Assembly (NCBI GenBank): GCA_036389335.1
Contig: DASVQC010000070.1
Span: 44,031-108,030, forward strand
From: JAIVGV01 sp036389335
GTDB taxonomy: Bacteria > Acidobacteriota > Blastocatellia > Pyrinomonadales > Pyrinomonadaceae
Length of the DNA: 64,000 bases
Direction of reading: 5' to 3'
Part shown: piece by piece, positions 34,582-44,298 of the stretch
Numbering within the stretch: the first letter of the stretch is position 1
Layout: every line of letters starts with the position of its first letter
Notes under the pieces: generated by a model
Told to the model about the DNA's origin: nothing
What the model saw: the letters and a program-made list of their open reading frames with translations, nothing else
Database searches by the model: none
Translations under genes and position numbers: made by a program

Positions 34582-34629
34582 CACACATTCGTCATGTGTC
34601 TTCATCTTCTCTATCGAGACTTCATCTCC

Positions 34630-36243
34630 TTAACTGTTCTTCATCTTCCTTAAGAAGATCACAGCCTGCCCGTCATCGTAAACTTTTCCCCACCCCGCGT
34701 CTTCATCCAGCAGGCCCGCGAGCGGCGCGCCGGGTTTGATCATCACCGTGGTGACGGCGTACTTGTCGAGCGTCGCGCGCCAACCCTTCTCGCCGTTCTC
34801 CGCGCTCAGGTAAGCTTCGAGCAGCGCGTCTCCGTAAACGTCCGCGCGGCCGTCGATGAAGACGAGTCGTTCGGGGTAGAGCTTCCAGACGAGGTAGCCG
34901 CCCCACCCGTAGTGATTAAAAAGGGGGCCCGCGTCCGCGCGCCCGCGCAGGAACTCGACCGCCGCCAGCGGAAACTTCTCCGCCTCGACTGACGCCTGCG
35001 CGCGCGCGACGCTCGCCAGCTTCGCCGCGCACAATCCGACCGGCAGACAGACGAACAGCGCGACGTTCAACGCGAGCTGCGCCGTCGTCAACCTGCCAGA
35101 CGCCCGCCCCTTCGCGCCGCCGCGCGCGAGCGCGTGAGTCTCGACGAGACTCCAACCGTGCTCTGCGAGCGCGGGCGCGGCGGCGAGCGCGAAGAAGGGG
35201 ATGTTGCGCCACGCGCGCAACGCCGCGTATGCCGCGACGCACAAGAGCAGCACCTCGCCCGCGCGCGCGCGCTTCGGCGAGAGCGCGAGCGCGGCGAAGG
35301 TGGCGAAGAGCAGCAGCGCCAGCGCGTGCGCGTAAGGTTGATGGAAGTCAGGCGAGAACCATTCGACGATGTATTTTTGCATCGCCCGCGAGTTGAGCGT
35401 CTCGAACGGGTAGGAGTACAGCCGCCAGCCGCTCGGGTTCAGCACCACCACGCCCGCGCAAGCCGCGAACACGAAACACAAACGGCGCACGCGCGGCCAA
35501 GTTCGCCCTGACGGCGCGGCCTCCCCCGCCCCCGCCCCCGCGCTCATCAGTCCGTCGAGCGCAACGCCCGCGCCCGTCAAGACGATCAGGCCGAGCCCCA
35601 GCGCGAACCCGCCGTGCAGGTTCACCCAGACGAGCGTCAGCGGGATCAGCGACCAGAGCGCGCGCCTCTGGCGAGCGCCGGCGCGATCAAGCCCCGCGTG
35701 ACAAGCGCGCGCGTAGTCGTCGAGGACGAGGAGGAAGACGCTCGTGAAGAGGAACGAAAACATCTGCGGGCGCACGCCCCAGATCGGCATCGTGGCTAGC
35801 GCGCCCAAAAGCGTCGCCGCGCAGGCGACGTAGCCGTGCGCGCCGCGCCGCACCGCGCGCCGGTAAACGATCCAGAGCGCGGCGGTCATCGCGAGCGAGA
35901 ACGCCGCGACGAGCCCGCCCCAGCCCGCGAGCCTGTAGAGCGCGAACATCACGACCTCGCTCAGCCACTCGTGCGTGACCCACCCCCAGCCGTGAGCCGT
36001 GAAAGAGAAAACGTCCGCGCGCGGGACGGAGCGAGTCTCGAAGATGAGCTGGCCCGTACGCAGGTGCCACCAGAAATCCGGATCGTCGATTGCGCCCGCC
36101 GTCATCGTGAAGACGGACGCCAGCATGACGAAGGCGATCAGCCGGCGCGACGAGAGCGCGACCGCGAGCCGCGAACCCGTCAGGCGACCGCGCGCGCCGA
36201 CCTCTTCGAGGGCGGGCTTAACGATTCTCGCCGGCAGTTCCAT
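34630..36243 (-). CDS. Polytopic membrane protein, GT-C glycosyltransferase-like
   Basis: 537 residues with roughly ten membrane helices. Near the N-terminus DDPDFWWHLRTGQLIFE and SFTAHGWGWVTHEWLSEVVM resemble the first periplasmic loop of GT-C fold glycosyltransferases, where an acidic pair is catalytic. A periplasmic C-terminal domain has PLFNHYGWGGYLVWKLYPER and VFIDGRADVYGD. Related proteins are usually left uncharacterised. A lipid-linked sugar transferase acting at the outer face of the inner membrane is plausible, but unproven. Lies downstream of the sigma-54 activator, 61 bases apart. Confidence 0.75.
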   Translation of the reverse strand: MELPARIVKPALEEVGARGRLTGSRLAVALSSRRLIAFVMLASVFTMTAGAIDDPDFWWHLRTGQLIFETRSVPRADVFSFTAHGWGWVTHEWLSEVVMFALYRLAGWGGLVAAFSLAMTAALWIVYRRAVRRGAHGYVACAATLLGALATMPIWGVRPQMFSFLFTSVFLLVLDDYARACHAGLDRAGARQRRALWSLIPLTLVWVNLHGGFALGLGLIVLTGAGVALDGLMSAGAGAGEAAPSGRTWPRVRRLCFVFAACAGVVVLNPSGWRLYSYPFETLNSRAMQKYIVEWFSPDFHQPYAHALALLLFATFAALALSPKRARAGEVLLLCVAAYAALRAWRNIPFFALAAAPALAEHGWSLVETHALARGGAKGRASGRLTTAQLALNVALFVCLPVGLCAAKLASVARAQASVEAEKFPLAAVEFLRGRADAGPLFNHYGWGGYLVWKLYPERLVFIDGRADVYGDALLEAYLSAENGEKGWRATLDKYAVTTVMIKPGAPLAGLLDEDAGWGKVYDDGQAVIFLRKMKNS

Positions 36244-36304
36244 CGTGCGGGTTCGTCGAGCGCGGAAGGCGTAGCCGCCGGCGCGTTCTCCGGGGCGGGC
36301 TTTT

Positions 36305-37870
36305 TCAGGAGCGCAGTTGGAGGCCGGGGCGGCTGTCGTCCTGTAGGAAGTCGCCGACGTTGATGGCGAGGCGCTTCAGCTTTTTGTAGAGCGTCTGGCG
36401 CGAGCCGAGGCCGAGCGCGGTGGCGGCGCGCGCGACGTTGTAGTCGTGCAGCTTCAGAGTCTCGGTGATGACGCGGCGCTCGAAGTCGTCGAGCATATTT
36501 TCGAGCGGCACGGGCGATCTGTTGCCCTCGCCGTCCGAGCCGTCCTCGCGCGAAGCGTCGGGGTTGATGCGCGGGCTCAGGTCTGCGGCGGTGATCACCT
36601 TGCCCTCGTCGGCGTAGAGCACGAGCCGCTCGATCTCTGCCGCCAGCTCGCGGACGTTGCCGTGCCACGTGTGGTTTTGCAGCAACTGGATCGCTTCGGC
36701 GGTGACGCCGGCGACGGCGCGGTCGTTGCGGCGCGAGTAGTAGGTCAGGTAGTGCGAGATGAGCGCGGCGATGTCTTCGGGCCGCTCGCGCAGCGGCGGC
36801 ACGGCGAGCGTCAGCGCCGCGACGCGGTAGTACAAGTCCTCGCGGAAGCGGCCCTCGCGCGCCTCGCGCTCCAAATCTTTGTGCGTCGCGGCGACGACGC
36901 GCACGTTCACCTTGCGCGGCGACTTCTCGCCGAGCGTGTGCACCTCGCCCTCCTGCAAAAAGCGCAGCAGCTTCGGCTGGAGCGCGAGCGGGAGGTCGCC
37001 GATCTCGTCGAGGAAGAGCGTCCCGCCTTCCGCGGCCCGCACGAGACCCTCGTGATCGGCGTGCGCGCCGGTGAACGAGCCCTTGCGGTGTCCGAAGAGG
37101 AGGCTCTCGATCAGCTCAGCCGGCGCGGCGGTGCAGTTAAAGGGGATGAACGGCGCGTGCGCGCGGCGGCTCCGGCGGTGGATGGCGCGCGCGATCAACT
37201 CCTTGCCCGTGCCCGACTCCCCCGTGATGAGCACGGTCGATTCGGAATCTTTGACGCGCCCGACCGCGCGCGCCACCTCCGACATCCGCCGGCTGACGAA
37301 GACCATGCCCGGCAGCTCGGCGGAGGCGACGAACGGCGCGGCGCTTTCAGACGCGGACGGCTCGGCCTGCGTCTGCGTCTCTTCGCGCAAACGCGCGTGC
37401 TCGTGCGCGAGTTGCGCCACTTCTGTCAGCAAGCGCAGCTCGCACGCCTGCTGCTCGCTCAGCGGTCGCACGAATCGACCGTAGATGGCGACGCCTTCCC
37501 TCTTCGGGCTCGGCGCGGCGAGCACGAGACAGATCGAGTGTTCGCCCGCCCTCACCTTTTGCGCCGCGTCGGTCGCCGCGAGTATCGACTCGATCTGGGA
37601 TTCGGCCTCCGCGATCTCGTCCTGTTCCAGCCCCTCGACCCACTTCAGGCGAGGCGGCTCTCCGAGTTTCTGCGCGAAGGTGGCGAGCCCGTAAGTCTGC
37701 GCGGTCGCGTCCACCATCAGCGCGACCTTCAGCATCACGTCGTAGAGCATGTCCGCGCTGGTCGTGGCGGCCCGGCGCAGGGCGCACACCATCGACGCCA
37801 GCGGCAGTTTGAACCCGCCTCCCCCCGTGCCCGAACTCTCTGCTGCGAACGGAAAATTTAACCCTGTCAT
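36305..37870 (-). CDS. Sigma-54-dependent Fis-family activator
   Basis: 521 residues from the ATG at 37870. N-terminal GAF-like sensor (about 20-170), then AAA+ domain with Walker A GESGTGKE (217-224), GSFTGA at 264-269 (consensus GAFTGA, the sigma-54 contact loop), Walker B GGTLFLDEIGDLP, and LRERPEDIAALISHYL. C-terminal Fis-type helix-turn-helix: LKLHDYNVARAATALGLGSR and QTLYKKLKRL. It activates sigma-54 promoters in response to an unknown signal. Start is uncertain; TTG or ATG codons up to 96 bases upstream are in frame, and none has a strong ribosome site. Confidence 0.92.
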   Translation of the reverse strand: MTGLNFPFAAESSGTGGGGFKLPLASMVCALRRAATTSADMLYDVMLKVALMVDATAQTYGLATFAQKLGEPPRLKWVEGLEQDEIAEAESQIESILAATDAAQKVRAGEHSICLVLAAPSPKREGVAIYGRFVRPLSEQQACELRLLTEVAQLAHEHARLREETQTQAEPSASESAAPFVASAELPGMVFVSRRMSEVARAVGRVKDSESTVLITGESGTGKELIARAIHRRSRRAHAPFIPFNCTAAPAELIESLLFGHRKGSFTGAHADHEGLVRAAEGGTLFLDEIGDLPLALQPKLLRFLQEGEVHTLGEKSPRKVNVRVVAATHKDLEREAREGRFREDLYYRVAALTLAVPPLRERPEDIAALISHYLTYYSRRNDRAVAGVTAEAIQLLQNHTWHGNVRELAAEIERLVLYADEGKVITAADLSPRINPDASREDGSDGEGNRSPVPLENMLDDFERRVITETLKLHDYNVARAATALGLGSRQTLYKKLKRLAINVGDFLQDDSRPGLQLRS

Positions 37871-38247
37871 AAAGACACTGATCCTAAACCGGCCCACCGA
37901 CATAGATGTTTCGTCGACGCGGGCGCGACGCCGCGTCGGAGAGGGCGACGGGAGAGTCTGGGACAAGTGCTCGTGGGATTCTTGAGTGGGGCGACTCGCT
38001 GCCGAAGATCACGCGAAGGTGTTTCGACCTGAGCTGAAAACAGTCTATGCACTCGCGCCATGCTCTGTCAATAAAACTCTCATTTTAATTGGAAACCCGG
38101 ATGCACAGTGGGCAGCTTCACGCGCTCGCCAAGGATTTCCGGCGTTAATCGTCTAACTTCTTCCGCCGGTGTCTGCAGAAAGCGCGAGTGCCGCCCCGGA
38201 AGTCGGAGGCGGCACTCGTGAACTGTCGGAAGCCGTCGTGGTGATGC
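37871..38247. other. Intergenic region, 377 bp
   Basis: Holds the upstream region of the sigma-54 activator, which has a run of AT-rich sequence near 38070-38100, and on the right the hairpin ending the BON-LysM gene. No further gene was seen. Confidence 0.5.
38185..38218 (-). terminator. Terminator hairpin after the BON-LysM gene
   Basis: CGAGTGCCGCC (38185-38195) pairs with GGCGGCACTCG (38208-38218), 11 bp with a 12-base loop. It lies 30 bases past the stop codon of the leftward gene; the following tract CGCTTTCTG is only moderately T-rich. Confidence 0.6.
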
Positions 38248-38739
38248 TCAGCCGTTCTGGGCTGGAATCTTCAACTCCTGCCCGACCTGAATCTTGTCAG
38301 GGTCTTTCAGATGATCACGGTTGGCGTAGAAGATGCGCATGTACTCGTTCGCGTCGCCGTAGAACTGCTTACTGATCTTCGAGAGCGTGTCGCCGCCTTT
38401 GACCGTGTAGGTCTGCGCGTTCCCGCCGCCGCCACCGACCGCCGCACCCTGCGCCTGTTCTTGCGAGACGCTGATGTCCGCCGTAATGTCGTCGCCGCTC
38501 GGGTTAACGAGCTTGATCTGGTCCCAGAACTTATTTTTCGCCTCCTCCGACGGAGCCGTCGCCCTGACGAACAACTTGTTGTCCTGCACATGAAGGTTCT
38601 GAAACTGGATGCGCTCCTGATCCGCAACATTCAGAACCGTCTGGTACTTTTGCTTCAGTTCGTCAAACCTCTTCTGAGCGTCCGGTTGCTTCTCGGCTTC
38701 CGAAGCCCCGTGCCCGAACATTTTGTCGAAAAGTCCCAT
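38248..38739 (-). CDS. BON-LysM protein, Kbp (YgaU)-like
   Basis: 163 residues. MGLFDKMFGHG start, a BON domain (about 25-95: NLHVQDNKLFVRATAPSEEA, WDQIKLVNP) and a C-terminal LysM domain (about 110-160: YTVKGGDTLSKISKQFYGDA, MRIFYANRDHLKDPDKIQVG, LKIPA). The layout matches E. coli Kbp/YgaU, a cytoplasmic potassium-binding protein. The ATG at 38739 is preferred; an upstream GTG would add 13 unlike residues. No signal peptide, as in Kbp. Divergent from the phosphoglucomutase gene. Confidence 0.9.
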   Translation of the reverse strand: MGLFDKMFGHGASEAEKQPDAQKRFDELKQKYQTVLNVADQERIQFQNLHVQDNKLFVRATAPSEEAKNKFWDQIKLVNPSGDDITADISVSQEQAQGAAVGGGGGNAQTYTVKGGDTLSKISKQFYGDANEYMRIFYANRDHLKDPDKIQVGQELKIPAQNG

Positions 38740-39196
38740 CTCTTTGTAATTCCTTTCTCTATGCTGGATGGATTTCACACGCTTTTATGCGGTGTCATGT
38801 GAGTTTGGGCAAGCCGTGTACCAAGTCATTATTAAGCACTCTTACCCGATAAAAATTTCCGGCGTCGATTTCCACACGTGTACCCACGCCACCGCGTTTG
38901 TATCTTGATGGTTTGATTTACCCTTCTAACTTGTTGCCCAAATTGCGGATTTCCGTTCGCCCTGTGTTCGCCATCTTAAGCACTCAAACACTCCTTACCT
39001 CATGTAAACGTTGAACTTAGCGGTATAAACCATTGGAAAGAAAAGTCTTTACTCGATATTTCCCTCATGCTAAATTCCCGCCACTTTGCCGCTAGACTAT
39101 CGTGACAAAGTATCTAAGCCACTCAACGAACTACAGTTGCTGGTACGGTTGGTTGTGATAGCGGTTTAAGCAGAGCCAGCGCGAAAATAATTAAAA
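38740..39196. other. Divergent promoter region, 457 bp, low GC
   Basis: Distinctly AT-richer than the rest of the window. Contains TTAAGCACTC twice (about 38832 and 38976, the first as ATTAAGCACTC) and a possible promoter TTGGAA-N16-GATATT near 39034-39060 facing the phosphoglucomutase gene. No reading frame of note. Confidence 0.5.
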
Positions 39197-40603
39197 ATGG
39201 CAATCAAGTTTGGCACATCAGGTTGGAGAGCTATCATCGCTGATGAATTTACATTTGCCAACGTTCGTCGCGTAACCAACTCAATTTGCAGTCACTTAAC
39301 GGCTTCGGGGGCGCTTCAAAGCGCCAAACTCGTTGTGAGCTATGACACTCGCTTTCTCGGGGAAAGGTTCGCAGAAGAGTGCGTCAATGAGATTACGGCT
39401 AACGGCTTTAACGCAATTTTCTGCGACCAGCCGACGCCGACGCCGACTCTCTCCCATACCGTTCGCACCCTCGAAGCTTCTGGAGCGATTAATTTTACAG
39501 CTTCCCATAACCCGCCTGAATACAACGGGATGAAGTTTTCCACGGCGGACGGGGCACCAGCCATGCCTGAGGTTACCAGAAACATCGAGGAGCGAATTCA
39601 AGCCACTCAGGCGCAAGTTTTTGATAATACAGGCGATAGAGATTCGAGCAAAGTTGAGATTCATGATCCACGCCCCGCTTATTTCGCCGATCTGGAAGAC
39701 AAAGTGCGTTTCGACACTATCGTAAGTGCCGGTGGCAGTTATGCTTATGATCCTCTCTGGGGTACGGGTCGCGGCTACCTCGACAAGGTTTTGAGGGATC
39801 GAGGCGTAGAAGTCGAAACCGTTCACGACTGGCGGGATGTTCTCTTCGGCGGACGCTCACCCGAGCCGGACGACGAACACTTGGAAGAACTGCGAGCGGC
39901 GATGAAGCGGCGAGGTTGCGTGCTGGGACTCGCGACCGATGGGGACGGGGATCGCTTCGGAGTAGTCGACCAAGACGGGACTTTCATCGCGCCGAACCAA
40001 CTCATACCGGTGCTTTTTGACTATCTGGTCGAGTCGCGCGGTTGGACCCAAGGCGTGGCGCGTTCGGTCGCGACTTCTCATCTGGTTGATCGCGTCGCCG
40101 AGTCGCGCGGCCTGCCGGTTTACGAGACTCCCGTCGGCTTCAAGTTCATCGGCGAGATGATCAACGAAGACAAGCTCGTGCTCGGCGGCGAAGAGTCGGC
40201 TGGGCTCTCGATCCGCGGCCACTACCCGGAGAAAGACGGCATCCTCGCATGCCTGCTCGCCGCCGAGGCGGTCGCGGCGCGAAGGGCGAGCCTGACGGAA
40301 CAGCTCGAAGGCATTTACGCGCGCGTCGGTCGGCTGGAGTCGAAGCGCGTCGGCGTGCGGCTGACGCCCGACATCGTCGCCTCGCTGCCGGAAAGGCTCG
40401 CGCGCGAGCCCGAGGAGATCGGCGGTCGCCGCGTCGCGAGCGTCAACCGCGTTGACGGCGTGAAGTTCATTTTTGCAGACGGCTCGTGGCTGCTCTTGCG
40501 CCCTTCGGGGACCGAGCCGGTGGTCAGAATTTACGCGGAGTCGGAATCCGCAGACGATTTGGAGGTGCTCATTGAACAAGGTCGCAAATTCTTACTGGAC
40601 TGA
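39197..40603 (+). CDS. Phosphoglucomutase/phosphomannomutase family protein
   Basis: 468 residues, alpha-D-phosphohexomutase. N-terminal IKFGTSGWRAIIADEFT (substrate-phosphate loop), catalytic phosphoserine Ser103 in TASHNPPEYNG, metal loop ATDGDGDRFGVVD, sugar-binding GGEESAGLSIRGHYPEKDGI and C-terminal phosphate site LRPSGTEPVVRIYAES. It interconverts hexose 1- and 6-phosphates, probably feeding glycogen or surface sugars. The first 600 or so bases are markedly lower in GC and use different codons than the rest of the gene. The downstream FtsB-like gene starts inside its last 32 bases. Confidence 0.95.
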   Translation: MAIKFGTSGWRAIIADEFTFANVRRVTNSICSHLTASGALQSAKLVVSYDTRFLGERFAEECVNEITANGFNAIFCDQPTPTPTLSHTVRTLEASGAINFTASHNPPEYNGMKFSTADGAPAMPEVTRNIEERIQATQAQVFDNTGDRDSSKVEIHDPRPAYFADLEDKVRFDTIVSAGGSYAYDPLWGTGRGYLDKVLRDRGVEVETVHDWRDVLFGGRSPEPDDEHLEELRAAMKRRGCVLGLATDGDGDRFGVVDQDGTFIAPNQLIPVLFDYLVESRGWTQGVARSVATSHLVDRVAESRGLPVYETPVGFKFIGEMINEDKLVLGGEESAGLSIRGHYPEKDGILACLLAAEAVAARRASLTEQLEGIYARVGRLESKRVGVRLTPDIVASLPERLAREPEEIGGRRVASVNRVDGVKFIFADGSWLLLRPSGTEPVVRIYAESESADDLEVLIEQGRKFLLD

Positions 40604-40985
40604 TTCCCGTCTCGCGACGCAACGCCCCGCGTCGCGCGCACTCTCGCTTCCCTCCGCCGCCGAACTGTCGCGCGAACTGATCGGCACGCGCGCCGAGGTG
40701 CGCAGGCGCGGCGGGCTGATCCCGTCGTGGGTGGTCTTCACGATGATCATGTTCGCGACGTTCGCGCTCTGCCTGACGGTGACGCTGCGCACGCACGCGC
40801 AGATGAACACAGCCGGCCAGCGGTACTCGCAGATGAACGCGGACGTGCAGACGCTGCGCAACTCGAACGAGTCGCTGCGCCGCGAGGTCGAGCGCCTGCG
40901 CAAAGACCCGCGCGCCATCGAGGCCGCGGCGCGCACTCGCCTGAACATGGTGCGCCCGAACGAGATCGTGATCCCGGTCGAATAG
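40572..40985 (+). CDS. FtsB/DivIC-like septum protein
   Basis: 137 residues from a TTG start at 40572, chosen because GGAGGTG lies four bases upstream inside the phosphoglucomutase gene. A variable cytoplasmic part is followed by one membrane helix (LIPSWVVFTMIMFATFALCL), then a periplasmic coiled coil (MNADVQTLRNSNESLRREVE) and LRKDPRAIEAAARTRLNMVR, the end typical of FtsB/DivIC (…RLGMVKPGEI…). It would stabilise the divisome with FtsL and FtsQ. The overlap suggests translational coupling. A strong terminator follows at 41127-41162. Confidence 0.85.
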   Translation: MNKVANSYWTDSRLATQRPASRALSLPSAAELSRELIGTRAEVRRRGGLIPSWVVFTMIMFATFALCLTVTLRTHAQMNTAGQRYSQMNADVQTLRNSNESLRREVERLRKDPRAIEAAARTRLNMVRPNEIVIPVE

Positions 40986-41126
40986 CCGTCACCGACGGTC
41001 TAATTTTCGAGGACGCGCCGATGCCTTCATCTCAGGCCCGAACAGCCGGACTCATTTTCAGTTCCTCCGGTCGCCCGCCGAGCGCCGCCCGTTTCTCCGC
41101 TACGCCCTGACCGCCCGCCCGATTAC

Positions 41127-41162
41127 GCGCGCGGCTGCCCCGGACCGACGGCAGCCGCGCGC
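41127..41162 (+). terminator. Intrinsic terminator after the FtsB-like gene
   Basis: GCGCGCGGCTGCC (41127-41139) pairs perfectly with GGCAGCCGCGCGC (41150-41162) around a 10-base loop; ATTCTCCC follows. Confidence 0.75.
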
Positions 41163-41205
41163 ATTCTCCCTCCCACGCCACCCCGATCCGCCGCGAATCA
41201 ATCGG

Positions 41206-41235
41206 TTGACACCCCGCGCGAGCGTCAACTAATAT
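41206..41235 (+). promoter_or_regulatory. Sigma-70-type promoter of the mutase operon
   Basis: TTGACA (41206-41211), 18-base spacer, TAATAT (41230-41235). This is the best housekeeping promoter in the window. Start expected near 41242, giving a leader of about 64 bases to the ATG at 41306. Confidence 0.75.
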
Positions 41236-41305
41236 CGACCTCTGCTTATCACGTCATAAATTTTTCTGACGCGCGCACGCGTTCCGCGCGGGAGACGAGA
41301 GAGCC

Positions 41306-42988
<1,683 letters not shown>

Positions 42989-42990
42989 GA

Positions 42991-43083
42991 AGCCGTCAGC
43001 CATTAGCCGTTGGCTTTCAGCCAGAAGACGCAGACCTTTGTCTTTGCTAACGGCTAACGGCTAACGGCCCACCGCTAACAGCT
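42991..43083. repeat. Paired inverted heptamer array (AGCCGTT)
   Basis: Left: AGCCGTC, AGCCATT, AGCCGTT, GGCTTTC, AGCC (42991-43022). Right (43046-43083): GCTAACG x3, GCCCACC, GCTAACA, GCT, the inverse of the left units. It fills nearly the whole gap between the two mutase subunit genes, inside a probable operon, ending just before the ribosome site of the second gene. Confidence 0.92.
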
Positions 43084-43087
43084 CCTT

Positions 43088-43492
43088 ATGCCCGAACGAA
43101 AGATTCGCGTCCTCGTCGCAAAGCCCGGCCTCGACGGTCACGACCGCGGGGCGAAGGTGATCGCGCGCGCGTTGCGCGACGCCGGGATGGAGGTCATCTA
43201 CACGGGCTTGCGTCAGACGCCGGAGATGATCGCCGCCGCCGCGTTGCAGGAGGACGTGGACGCGGTCGGCGTCTCGATCCTGAGCGGCGCGCACAACACG
43301 CTCTGCCCGCGCATCGTCGAGCTGCTGCGCGAGCGCGGGATGGACGACTGCCTCGTCGTCGTCGGCGGCATCGTCCCTAAAGAGGACATCGCGCGGTTGA
43401 AAGAGCAGGGCGTTTCGGAAGTGTTCCTGCCCGGCACTTCGACCGAGGACATCGTCACCTTCCTCCGGCAGAACGTCCAGCCGCGCACATGA
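43088..43492 (+). CDS. Cobalamin-binding small subunit of acyl-CoA mutase (IcmB-like)
   Basis: 134 residues, B12-binding Rossmann domain. The DxHxxG motif is seen as GLDGHDRGAKVIARAL, where the His coordinates cobalt, followed by VGVSILSGAHNTLCPRIVEL (S-L-x-G) and VVVGGIVPKEDIARLKEQGV with the GG motif. It pairs with the large subunit at 41306. The stop overlaps the ATG of the crotonase gene (ATGA). Confidence 0.95.
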   Translation: MPERKIRVLVAKPGLDGHDRGAKVIARALRDAGMEVIYTGLRQTPEMIAAAALQEDVDAVGVSILSGAHNTLCPRIVELLRERGMDDCLVVVGGIVPKEDIARLKEQGVSEVFLPGTSTEDIVTFLRQNVQPRT

Positions 43493-44130
43493 GCGGCGAC
43501 GAGCGACACCCGCCGTCAGACACTCAAACCGCGGCGGTCGCCGTCGAAGAGCGCGACTCGCTCGCCGTCGTCCGCCTCGACCGCCCCGCGCAGCGCAACC
43601 CGCTCTCCGTCTCCACCGTCGAAGAATTAGATTCCGCCGTCTCCGCGCTCGCCGCGCGCAGAGACTTGCGCGCCATCGTCCTCACCGGCGCGGGCGGCGT
43701 TTTCGCCTCCGGCGCTGACATCAGAGAACTCCGCGAACTCGCGCAAGAATCCGCGCGCGAGTTCGCGCGCCGCGGTCAACGCCTCACGCAAAGGATCGCG
43801 GACGCTCCGCAGCTCACCGTCGCCGCCGTCAACGGCTACTGCATGGGCGGCGGGCTCGACCTCGCGCTCGCCTGCGACCTGCGCGTCGCCTCGCCCGAAG
43901 CCGTCTTCGCGCACCCCGGCGCGCGCCTCGGCATCATCACCGGCTGGGGCGGCACGCAGAGACTCCCGCGCATCGTCGGCGCGACCCGCGCGCTCGAAAT
44001 TTTCGCGACGGCGCGGCGCGTGACGGCGGACGAGGCTTTCGAGATCGGACTCGTCAACCGCATCGGCGAGCCGGTCGTCGATTGCGCCGTCGCGCTCGCG
44101 CGGTCGCTCATGACTTTCTCGCCCGCGTAG
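43489..44130 (+). CDS. Short crotonase-fold protein lacking catalytic glutamates
   Basis: 213 residues, about 45 shorter than usual enoyl-CoA hydratases: the C-terminal helices that form the trimer contact and cover the active site are missing. The core fold is intact: ERDSLAVVRLDRPAQRNPLS, LTGAGGVFASGADIREL (oxyanion hole), VNGYCMGGGLDLALACDLRV and GWGGTQRLPRIVGATRALEI. At the two hydratase glutamates (rat Glu144 and Glu164) it has Asp (GGGLD) and Gly (FAHPG). So it may be an isomerase, a degraded gene or a protein with another role. Its start overlaps the stop of the B12-binding subunit (ATGA), so it belongs to the mutase operon. Confidence 0.88.
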   Translation: MSGDERHPPSDTQTAAVAVEERDSLAVVRLDRPAQRNPLSVSTVEELDSAVSALAARRDLRAIVLTGAGGVFASGADIRELRELAQESAREFARRGQRLTQRIADAPQLTVAAVNGYCMGGGLDLALACDLRVASPEAVFAHPGARLGIITGWGGTQRLPRIVGATRALEIFATARRVTADEAFEIGLVNRIGEPVVDCAVALARSLMTFSPA

Positions 44131-44235
44131 TCACACGTCTTAAATAATCCGATCCCACTTCGCGTCTCCGGCACGTCCGGCGTGATGTTTACTTCTCACG
44201 ACGGAGGCGCGAAGAAGGAAAGGGCGCAAAGAAGA

Positions 44236-44262
44236 AGGGGCGGGCCGCTATAGCCCGCCCCT
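44236..44262. terminator. Bidirectional terminator
   Basis: AGGGGCGGGC (44236-44245) pairs with GCCCGCCCCT (44253-44262). On the minus strand TTCTTCTTTG follows, on the plus strand CTTTCGG. It separates the convergent mutase operon and TonB receptor. Confidence 0.8.
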
Positions 44263-44298
44263 CTTTCGGTACGAAGGTGCGCCGTCGGTGGTGCGTTG

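Larger units (their letters stand above)
34005..34629. other. Intergenic region, 625 bp, regulatory and REP-like
   Basis: No protein gene seen. From right to left (transcription direction of flp) it holds a REP-like hairpin cluster (34429-34581), a terminator-like hairpin (34152-34176), a weak sigma-54-like site (34119-34134) and the flp leader. The layout suggests that the Tad operon is insulated from the upstream membrane-protein gene. Confidence 0.6.
40986..41305. other. Intergenic region, 320 bp, terminator then promoter
   Basis: Holds the terminator of the FtsB-like gene and a consensus-like promoter for the mutase operon, both listed separately. Nothing else seen. Confidence 0.6.
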
